Below, piece after piece: positions 1 to 4,752 of a stretch of DNA of 5,166 nucleotides. The notes under the pieces are model-generated. The model was not told the DNA's origin and made no database searches. It was given only the letters and a program-made list of their open reading frames with translations. This DNA is from UBA2272 sp034368805 (GTDB taxonomy: Bacteria > Actinomycetota > Coriobacteriia > Anaerosomatales > Anaerosomataceae). The stretch lies in contig JAXMLJ010000142.1 of assembly GCA_034368805.1 (NCBI GenBank), positions 1 through 5,166 on the forward strand. The letters run 5' to 3'. How positions within the stretch are numbered: position 1 is the first letter of the stretch; each line of letters starts with the position of its first letter. Position numbers and translations under genes: made by a program.

Positions 1-64
1 AAAAGATGAAACGAATGATCGGAACCATGGCACTAGTGGTTTTTGCGTTGTTGTCGGGCTTCGC
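1..64 (+). other. Foreign-looking edge segment reading as a signal peptide on the plus strand
   Basis: The first 60 bases hold 27 G/C (45%), against 40 of 60 (67%) in the next 60. They also break the family match of cimA on the minus strand. On the plus strand an ATG at 6 opens MKRMIGTMALVVFALLSGFA: a basic start, a hydrophobic core of about 12 residues and small residues after it, as in a secretion signal peptide. No lipobox cysteine is seen. From about position 65 onward the same plus frame is simply the reverse of cimA, so no real plus-strand protein continues. This could be the start of a secreted-protein gene joined to cimA by rearrangement, or a chimeric read or assembly end. The second is more likely given its place at the very edge. 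Confidence 0.45.
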
Positions 65-730
65 CGCGTCGACAGCCACAAGAGAGTTGGCCACCGCGCA
101 CGCGTTGTCGTTGTGCGCGTGGATGCCGAGCGTCACGCCCGGCAGCGCCTCGGCCATCTCGCGGACCACCTTCGCCACAACGTGCGGTAGCGTGCCGCCG
201 TTGGTGTCGCACAGCACGACCGCATCCGCGCCTGCCACCGCGGCGGCGCGACATACCTCAAGCGTGTAGGCGGCGTTTGCCGCGTACCCGTCGAAGAAGT
301 GCTCGGCGTCGAAGAACACCGTGCGACCGGCAGCCTTCAGGTACGCCACGGTGTCGCGGACCATACGCACGTTATCCTCGAGCGTGGCATGGAGCGTCTC
401 GGTCACGTGCAGGTCCCACGCCTTGCCGAAGACGCACAGCGCCTCGCAGCCGGTCTCGAGCAACGCACGCAGGCCCTCGTCGTCGGCGGCCGCCACGCCC
501 TTGCGGCACGTGGCCCCGAACGCCGAGATCACTGCGGTCTCGAGCTTGAGGCCGCGCGCGCGCTCGAAGAACTCGCTGTCCTTGGGGTTCGAGCCGGGGA
601 ATCCCCCTTCGATGTAGTGCACACCGAGGTCGTCGAGGCGCATGGCGATGCGCAGTTTGTCGTCGACCGACAGCGACAGCCCCTGGCGCTGGGTGCCGTC
701 ACGGAGCGTTGTGTCATAGAGGGTGACCAT
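1..730 (-). CDS. cimA: (R)-citramalate synthase, N-terminal part, cut by the left edge and disrupted near position 65
   Basis: The enzyme condenses pyruvate with acetyl-CoA to give (R)-citramalate, the threonine-independent entry into isoleucine synthesis, in the cytoplasm. Reading minus from ATG at 730 gives 243 open codons to the edge. The protein opens with LYDTTLRDGTQRQG (residues 4-17), the HMGL/isopropylmalate-synthase barrel signature with Arg10 and Asp11. Citramalate-synthase-type motifs follow: YIEGGFPGSNPKD (39-51), FGKAWDLHVTE (101-111), DAEHFFDGY (141-149), VLCDTNGGTLPH (172-183) and the metal-binding HAHND (His204, His206). WDLHVTE and EHFFDGY favour CimA over LeuA. Agreement with the family stops after residue 222 (AVDA, position 65). 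The expected continuation to a GTINGYGER-like motif is replaced by unrelated residues, and the C-terminal regulatory domain (full proteins are about 520 residues) is absent. The start is supported by GAAAGG nine bases upstream. Identity is secure. Whether the gene is intact in the genome is not. Confidence 0.9.
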   Translation of the reverse strand, partial: MVTLYDTTLRDGTQRQGLSLSVDDKLRIAMRLDDLGVHYIEGGFPGSNPKDSEFFERARGLKLETAVISAFGATCRKGVAAADDEGLRALLETGCEALCVFGKAWDLHVTETLHATLEDNVRMVRDTVAYLKAAGRTVFFDAEHFFDGYAANAAYTLEVCRAAAVAGADAVVLCDTNGGTLPHVVAKVVREMAEALPGVTLGIHAHNDNACAVANSLVAVDAAKPDNNAKTTSAMVPIIRFIF

Positions 731-739
731 CGGACACGG

Positions 740-745
740 CCTTTC
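740..745 (-). promoter_or_regulatory. Ribosome-binding site of cimA
   Basis: On the minus strand GAAAGG lies nine bases before the ATG at 730, a fair Shine-Dalgarno match that supports this start codon. Confidence 0.6.
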
Positions 746-768
746 GCTGCTGTGACCTGCGATGGTCC

Positions 769-774
769 ATTGTA
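769..774 (-). promoter_or_regulatory. Possible -10 box for cimA
   Basis: TACAAT on the minus strand (five of six to TATAAT) lies in the 87-base gap between the PBP gene and cimA. It would start a transcript with a leader of about 30 bases containing the cimA ribosome-binding site. The -35 slot at 17 bases (GTCGCC) is a poor match. The gap shows no convincing terminator with a T-run, so cimA may also be reached by read-through from the PBP gene. Confidence 0.3.
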
Positions 775-817
775 ACCGACCGGGCCAGGGCGGCGACGAG
801 CCGGGCGGCCGACGCCA

Positions 818-2815
818 TCAGTGCTCCAGCGTGCACAGCTCCTCCGAGATGGCGCCCGGGGGAAACGCCAGCTCCATCGGCTCCGGGCAGTCCGGACGTG
901 CGATCTTGAGTGAGCCGGCGCACAGCGTGTAGACCTGGTTCGCCGGCCCGGGACCGACATTGCCCTCCGCATCGGATGCCGGTTCGGGCTGGATCGGACC
1001 CGCGGAGGCGACCTGCATGAAGCCCTTCCACACCTGTGCCGGGAAGCTCCCGCCCGTCACCCGGATCCCGTGCACGTTGTCCATCGCAACCTGAGCCTTG
1101 GGGTAGCCGACCCAGACCGCTGCGCTGAGATCGCCGGAGTATCCCACGAGCCACGCGTCTCTCCACGACTGAGCGGTCCCCGTCTTGACCGCCGCCCACT
1201 GACCGAAGTCCGCGCCGCTGCCGGTTCCCCGCGCGTACACGGAGTTCAGGACGCCGGCGAGGGTGGCGGCAACGGGTTCGGAGATCGCCCGCGAACCCGT
1301 TCGATCGGGAGCGTAGACGAGGCCACCCGCATCGTCGGTCACGCGATCGACCCCTGACGGGACGATCGCCACTCCCTTGTTCGCGATGGTGCCGAACGCC
1401 GAAGCCATCTCGAGCGGGCAGACACCTGTCTTCAGTCCTCCCAATGCGATGGCGGGGTCCGGGTCAAGCGGCGACGTGATGCCCATGCGGTGCGCCACGT
1501 CCACGACCTTGTCCGGACCGACGGCCGTGATCAGGCGCGCGTAGATGGTGTTGATCGACCAGATGGTGGCGGTCTCGAGCGTGTAGGACCCGGACGTGAT
1601 GCTGTTCTCGTAGTTCTCCACGTGCCAAACCTCGTCCTTGACCGGTGTCGAGAACGGGGATGCGTCCCACACCGAGTCGAGCGTGTGACCCTGCTCGAGC
1701 GCCGCGGCCAACACAAAGGGCTTGAACGCCGAGCCGGTCTGCCGTTTGCCCTGCGTCGCGAGGTCGAACTGCTCGGCTTGGAAGTCCCGTCCCCCGACGA
1801 GGGCCACGACGGCCCCGTCGCTCCAACGCACCGCCGCGATCGCCACCTCGGGGTCGTCCGCATCCGGCAGGACCGCCCGGGCTGCTGTCTCGGCCGCACG
1901 CTGCGCGGCCGGATCGAGCGTCGTGTAGATGCGGAGCCCGCCGTGGTAGAGTCGCTCGGAACCGAGGCGCTCGAGCAGATCACGCCTGACGTACTCTACG
2001 AAGTAGGGGGCGACCGGCGACGTGGCCGGGGCGTCCTCCTTGAGCCCGAGCGGTTCGGCCGAAGCCGCCGCCGCGACCTCCGGCGTCACGTACCCCTGCT
2101 CGCGCATCTCCCTCAAAACGACGTTGCGGCGCTCGAGGGCGGGCGCAGGATTCACGAACGGGTCGTACCTGGTCGGCGACTGGATGCACCCGGCAAGAAG
2201 TGCGCACTGCGAGAGCGTCAGGTCCTGCGTCCTTGCTCCGAAGAAGCGGCGTGCGGCGCTCTCGACACCGTAGGCGCCACGGCCGAAGTAGACCGTGTTG
2301 AGGTAGACGCCGAGCACGTCCTCCTTCTCCGCCCGCGTCTCGAGCGAGAGCGCGAGCAGGGCCTCCTCGATCTTGCGCGTCAACGTACGCTCACCGTCGG
2401 TGAACAGCATCTTCACCGTCTGTTGGGTGATGGTCGAGCCACCCTGACGGACCTCACCGGCCTGCGAGTTGACCGAGAGCGCACGCCCGATCGCCTGTGG
2501 ATCGACACCCCCGTGCTCGTAGAAGCGCTTGTCCTCGATCGCAACGGCCGCCTGCTTGAGTTGCAGGGGTATGACGTCGTTGGCTACGACGACCCGGTCC
2601 TGCTCGTCGTACCACTCGGCCAGCACACTGCCGTCGGCAGCGTAGACGATGGATGTCTCGGCGATCCCGAGCTCTCCCGAGTCAGCACTGAGGTCAGGAA
2701 GCCTGCCCGAGAGGACCACGAGCGCAGCGGACAACGCCAGAAGTATCACGAGGAAGACGGTCAGCACGATCAGGACCGAGGAAAGCACCCTGATGGCGCG
2801 CTGCCTGCCGCTCAT
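818..2815 (-). CDS. Class A penicillin-binding protein (bifunctional glycosyltransferase/transpeptidase, PBP1A family)
   Basis: This membrane-anchored enzyme polymerises lipid II into glycan strands and cross-links the peptides outside the membrane. From ATG at 2815 it is 665 residues. Residues 8-36 form one hydrophobic membrane anchor. The GT51 glycosyltransferase domain follows: EDKRFYEHGG (94-103, catalytic Glu94), GGSTITQQ (125-132), RKIEE (147-151) and the VYLNTVYFGRGAYG block (170-183). The transpeptidase domain has all three active-site motifs: SAFK (Ser362, Lys365), SIN (420-422) and KTGT (544-547). The tail (about 605-665) has three cysteines, Cys632, Cys643 and Cys661, and ends CTLEH, a pattern I associate with Gram-positive class A PBPs. 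The frame stays open to 2986, but those extra 57 residues overlap the end of ilvE and are not PBP-like. The chosen start begins just before the anchor and has TGGAG nine bases upstream. All catalytic residues are present, so it should be active. Which paralogue it is cannot be told. Confidence 0.95.
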   Translation of the reverse strand: MSGRQRAIRVLSSVLIVLTVFLVILLALSAALVVLSGRLPDLSADSGELGIAETSIVYAADGSVLAEWYDEQDRVVVANDVIPLQLKQAAVAIEDKRFYEHGGVDPQAIGRALSVNSQAGEVRQGGSTITQQTVKMLFTDGERTLTRKIEEALLALSLETRAEKEDVLGVYLNTVYFGRGAYGVESAARRFFGARTQDLTLSQCALLAGCIQSPTRYDPFVNPAPALERRNVVLREMREQGYVTPEVAAAASAEPLGLKEDAPATSPVAPYFVEYVRRDLLERLGSERLYHGGLRIYTTLDPAAQRAAETAARAVLPDADDPEVAIAAVRWSDGAVVALVGGRDFQAEQFDLATQGKRQTGSAFKPFVLAAALEQGHTLDSVWDASPFSTPVKDEVWHVENYENSITSGSYTLETATIWSINTIYARLITAVGPDKVVDVAHRMGITSPLDPDPAIALGGLKTGVCPLEMASAFGTIANKGVAIVPSGVDRVTDDAGGLVYAPDRTGSRAISEPVAATLAGVLNSVYARGTGSGADFGQWAAVKTGTAQSWRDAWLVGYSGDLSAAVWVGYPKAQVAMDNVHGIRVTGGSFPAQVWKGFMQVASAGPIQPEPASDAEGNVGPGPANQVYTLCAGSLKIARPDCPEPMELAFPPGAISEELCTLEH

Positions 2816-2824
2816 CGTGATTCG

Positions 2825-2829
2825 CTCCA
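2825..2829 (-). promoter_or_regulatory. Ribosome-binding site deciding the PBP start
   Basis: TGGAG on the minus strand lies nine bases before ATG at 2815. This favours the 665-residue protein over the longer open frame starting at 2986. The 70-base gap from the ilvE stop (2886) to this start holds no clear promoter or T-rich terminator, so co-transcription with ilvE is likely. Confidence 0.6.
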
Positions 2830-2885
2830 GACGTCGCAACGGCGTGATGAAGAGTTTCGTGCAAACACCGTGCCCGGGTGAGTGG

Positions 2886-3800
2886 CTAGACCCGCTCCAG
2901 CCACTCCTCGTACTCGGACACCCGACCGTGCACGACATCGAAGTACGTGCGCTGAAGCTCGAGTGTGATCGGACCGGCATCGCCAAGCACGCGGCCGTCC
3001 ACCGAGCGTACGGGGACGATCTCGGCCGCCGAGCCGGTCATGAACATCTCGTCGGCCGTGTAGAGGTCGGTGCGCACGAGCGACTCTTCGATCACAGGGA
3101 TGTCCATGTTATCGGCGATCACCATGATCGAGTCGCGGGTGATGCCCTCCAGCAGACCGTCGGACACGGGCGGCGTGGATATCACGCCATCGCGAACGAT
3201 GAAGAGGTTCTCCCCGGTGCCCTCGCAGACCCTGCCCTCCTCGTTCAGGAGGATCGCCTCGTTGTAGCCGTGGCGGTTGGCCTCGATGCGCGCGAGCGAG
3301 GAGTTGAGGTAGTTGCCGGTGGCCTTGATCGCCGGCGGCAGCGAGTTGATGCCGCGCTGGCGCCAGGACGACACGCCCACGTCCACGCCGTGGACGAGCG
3401 CCTCCTCACCCATGTACGTCTCCCAGGGCCAGACGGCGATCGTGACGTTCACCGGCGCGGGGATCGGATCGAGCCCCATGACGCCGTAGCCGCGGAACGC
3501 GAGCGGCCGGATGTAGCACGCTGGCAGCTTGTTGGCACGGATGGTCTCCTTGACCGAGGCGACCATCTCCTCTACCGGGTAGCCGAGGTCCATGAAGAGC
3601 ATCCTGGCCGAGCGCTCGAAACGCTCCATGTGCTCGGTCAGCCGGAAGACCGCAGGACCGTCATCGGTGGCGTAGCAGCGTATGCCTTCGAAGACACCGG
3701 AGCCGTAGTGGAGGGCGTGCGTGAGGACGTGTACCTTGGCATCGGCCCAGGGCACGAGCGCGCCGTCCATCCAGATGAATTCCACCTCGGGCAGTGCCAT
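2886..3800 (-). CDS. ilvE: Branched-chain amino acid aminotransferase
   Basis: A cytoplasmic PLP enzyme that moves an amino group between glutamate and the 2-keto acids of leucine, isoleucine and valine, the last step of their synthesis. The 304-residue length is normal for class IV (fold type IV) aminotransferases. Visible motifs: HYGSGVFEGIRCY (31-43); YIRPLAFRGYGVMGL (96-110); the PLP lysine in PPAIKATGNYLNSS (Lys159, in the same position as Lys159 of E. coli IlvE); NEAILLNEEGRVCEGTGENLF (from residue 180), the family glutamate region; GLLEGITRDS (215-224); and MTGSAAEIVPV (254-264), which holds the phosphate-binding Thr/Ser. The ATG at 3800 has a strong GAGGGGAG Shine-Dalgarno. It lies 69 bases after the HEPN gene and 70 bases before the PBP gene, all on the same strand. 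Together with leuB and cimA it marks a branched-chain amino acid cluster. D-amino acid aminotransferase and aminodeoxychorismate lyase share the fold but match these motifs less well. Confidence 0.95.
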   Translation of the reverse strand: MALPEVEFIWMDGALVPWADAKVHVLTHALHYGSGVFEGIRCYATDDGPAVFRLTEHMERFERSARMLFMDLGYPVEEMVASVKETIRANKLPACYIRPLAFRGYGVMGLDPIPAPVNVTIAVWPWETYMGEEALVHGVDVGVSSWRQRGINSLPPAIKATGNYLNSSLARIEANRHGYNEAILLNEEGRVCEGTGENLFIVRDGVISTPPVSDGLLEGITRDSIMVIADNMDIPVIEESLVRTDLYTADEMFMTGSAAEIVPVRSVDGRVLGDAGPITLELQRTYFDVVHGRVSEYEEWLERV

Positions 3801-3805
3801 GACCG

Positions 3806-3814
3806 TCTCCCCTC
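3806..3814 (-). promoter_or_regulatory. Strong ribosome-binding site of ilvE
   Basis: GAGGGGAGA on the minus strand ends five bases before ATG at 3800. It is the strongest Shine-Dalgarno match in the window, so ilvE is probably translated independently of the toxin gene upstream. Confidence 0.75.
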
Positions 3815-3864
3815 GTGCGGTGCGCGGTATCGGGATAGTGTAGCGCAGCAGACCGAACGAAGTG

Positions 3865-3879
3865 AGCGGTCAGACCGCT
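3865..3879 (-). repeat. Perfect hairpin at the toxin stop codon
   Basis: AGCGGT and ACCGCT form a perfect six-base stem around a three-base loop. The HEPN stop codon (3870-3872) begins at the edge of the stem and runs into the loop. No T-run follows on the minus strand, so it is not a classic intrinsic terminator. It may stabilise the toxin-gene mRNA end or weakly separate it from ilvE. The inner arm (3867-3871, CGGTC) can instead pair with GACCG at 3851-3855, so two exclusive folds are possible. Confidence 0.4.
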
Positions 3880-4214
3880 TCCGCGAGCCAGGAGCGGAGT
3901 TCGGCGAGCAGACGCGGGATGTGGTCGAGCGCGATAGACCACACCATCGCATCGTCGATCGCATCGTAGCCGTGTGCGAGACGGTTGCGAAGCCCGACGA
4001 TCCGGCCGAGGTCGGTCACTCGCTCCCGGGCATCGGGACAGGCGCCCTCCAGAGCATTGAGCGCCTCGCCGATGATCAGAAGCTCCCGCTCAATAGCCGA
4101 GCGCAGCATGCGGGTCGTCAGGTACTCGTCCATCGTCGTACCGGAGACGATGGACCTGATCGAATCCGCGGCCTCGATGGCGTCGACGAGCAACACCGCA
4201 GGACTACGCCGCAT
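3870..4214 (-). CDS. hepT: HEPN-domain (DUF86, HepT-like) toxin
   Basis: A predicted RNA-cleaving toxin of the HepT/MntA type II toxin-antitoxin family. The protein is 114 residues, the family's usual size, and reads as an all-helical HEPN fold. Its key motif is RNRLAHGY, that is R-X4-H-X-Y with Arg76, His81 and Tyr83. In studied HepT proteins Arg and His form the RNase site, and the tyrosine is the residue that MntA modifies with AMP groups to neutralise the toxin. The helix containing IERELLIIGEALN (41-53) is typical of DUF86. I chose ATG at 4214 because the protein then begins MRRSPAVLL, as DUF86 proteins commonly do, and overlaps the antitoxin gene by 11 bases. An ATG at 4244 would add ten residues with no ribosome-binding site. 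Its partner, the nucleotidyltransferase, lies directly upstream. The cellular RNA target cannot be told from sequence. All motif residues are present, so it should be active. Confidence 0.9.
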   Translation of the reverse strand: MRRSPAVLLVDAIEAADSIRSIVSGTTMDEYLTTRMLRSAIERELLIIGEALNALEGACPDARERVTDLGRIVGLRNRLAHGYDAIDDAMVWSIALDHIPRLLAELRSWLAEAV

Positions 4215-4716
4215 AGAGAGCCACTCTCGTGCGCTCCAGTTCATCAGCGAGGTACGGGTTGGTCACCGCATTCACCATGACCACGTCGACGCAGCGGCCG
4301 AGTATCGCCTCGAGTTCGTCAGAAAGCGCCCAGTACGGGTGATCGAATCCCGATGCCTCGACGGGTTCGAACTCCACCAGGAAGTCGATGTCGCTCGTGG
4401 GGGTGAAGTCATCCCGGAGCACCGAGCCGAAGACGTCGAGCCGCCTGACGTGATGACGCCGACACGCGTCTACGATCTCAGCACGATGGCGCCTGAGAAG
4501 TAGTAACCCTGCGCCGGATTCACCCGCAGCGGTCTCTTGCACGCCACCGTGCGCGTCGCGCGTCCCCAACCACGCCTCGAGATCGGCCTTACGCACACGC
4601 CACAGTCGGCCGACCTTGATCGCCGGCAGCTCACCGGAGCGTACGCGGTTGTAGACCGTACGATCGGAGACGCCCAGGTACTCGGCGACTGCTGCGATGT
4701 CGAGAAGCTCGTCCAT
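4204..4716 (-). CDS. Excisionase-type HTH fused to a minimal nucleotidyltransferase (MntA-like antitoxin)
   Basis: A 170-residue fusion predicted to neutralise the downstream HEPN toxin and to bind DNA. Residues 4-50 (LLDIAAVAEYLGVSDRTVYN onward, through LPAIKVGRLWRVRKADLEAWL) form a MerR/excisionase-family helix-turn-helix (HTH_17 type). A polar, Gly/Ala-rich linker spans about 52-70. Residues 75-155 are a Pol-beta-type minimal nucleotidyltransferase: FGSVLRDD, then SDIDF, giving the exact G-S-X10-D-X-D signature (Gly97, Ser98, Asp109, Asp111), with a likely third acidic residue in CVDVVMV (Asp144). Members of this family paired with HEPN/DUF86 proteins AMPylate the toxin's R-X4-H-X-Y tyrosine, and the toxin here has that tyrosine. 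Most MntA proteins I know of lack a DNA-binding domain, so the fusion suggests that this antitoxin also represses its own promoter (inference). The frame is continuous with no sign of a frameshift. The ATG at 4716 has no Shine-Dalgarno but lies at the expected transcription start of an extended -10 promoter. Confidence 0.9.
   Translation of the reverse strand: MDELLDIAAVAEYLGVSDRTVYNRVRSGELPAIKVGRLWRVRKADLEAWLGTRDAHGGVQETAAGESGAGLLLLRRHRAEIVDACRRHHVRRLDVFGSVLRDDFTPTSDIDFLVEFEPVEASGFDHPYWALSDELEAILGRCVDVVMVNAVTNPYLADELERTRVALYAA
4216..4228 (-). promoter_or_regulatory. Toxin ribosome-binding site held in a small hairpin
   Basis: In the mRNA, GAGAG-UGG-CUCUC lies one base before the toxin AUG at 4214. 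The GAGAG is the only Shine-Dalgarno-like stretch there (nine bases from the AUG), and it can pair fully with CUCUC. The hairpin lies inside the last codons of the antitoxin gene, so a ribosome finishing the antitoxin would melt it. This suggests that toxin synthesis depends on antitoxin translation. The five-pair stem is short, so its strength is uncertain. Confidence 0.4.
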
Positions 4717-4722
4717 GCGGCG

Positions 4723-4731
4723 ATTGTAGCA
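4723..4731 (-). promoter_or_regulatory. Extended -10 promoter giving a leaderless antitoxin mRNA
   Basis: TGCTACAAT on the minus strand fits the extended -10 consensus TGnTATAAT, with one mismatch in the hexamer. Six bases separate it from the ATG at 4716, so transcription would begin at about the A of the start codon. The lack of any ribosome-binding site before this ATG agrees with a leaderless message. The -35 slot with a 17-base spacer is TTCCTA (4751-4746), a weak match, as is usual for extended -10 promoters. Confidence 0.5.
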
Positions 4732-4736
4732 GGTAC

Positions 4737-4751
4737 AGGAATCTATAGGAA
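4737..4751 (-). repeat. Two TTCCT repeats one helical turn apart, possible operator
   Basis: TTCCT occurs at 4751-4747 and again at 4741-4737, with starts exactly ten bases apart, so both face the same side of the helix. The first overlaps the -35 slot of the antitoxin promoter and the second lies in its spacer. Excisionase-type HTH proteins commonly bind short direct repeats, so this is a reasonable binding site for the antitoxin's own HTH domain. Five-base repeats can arise by chance. Confidence 0.3.
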
Positions 4752-4752
4752 G

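Noticed and set aside
25..37. CCATGG and ACTAGT close together at the edge, as possible cloning-vector sequence
   Set aside because: Two six-base matches are weak evidence and the rest of the segment is not a vector sequence I recognise. Kept only as a reason to screen the edge for contamination.
6..269. A real 87-residue secreted protein on the plus strand
   Set aside because: Only the first 20 or so residues look like a signal peptide. The rest is the exact reverse of the well-matched cimA barrel and has no protein-like character.
820..925. Cysteine-containing tail of the PBP as a novel domain
   Set aside because: The spaced Cys pattern ending in C-x-x-x-H resembles tails seen in other Gram-positive class A PBPs, so it does not appear new.
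1490..2881. 463-codon open frame on the plus strand opposite the PBP gene
   Set aside because: Arg/Asp/Glu/Val-rich composition typical of the reverse of a high-GC gene. It shows no recognisable domain, and the minus frame is a motif-complete PBP.
2816..2986. N-terminal extension of the PBP frame to an ATG at 2986
   Set aside because: It overlaps the last 34 codons of ilvE, has no PBP-like or membrane character, and the internal ATG at 2815 has a ribosome-binding site and starts just before the anchor helix.
4215..4244. Longer toxin start at ATG 4244
   Set aside because: It adds ten residues not typical of DUF86, has no ribosome-binding site, and increases the overlap with the antitoxin. 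ATG 4214 fits the family start.
2649..4280. 543-codon open frame on the plus strand spanning ilvE and the HEPN gene
   Set aside because: Same reason: it crosses several real minus-strand genes and their gaps without any family motif, so it is an antisense shadow of high-GC coding sequence.
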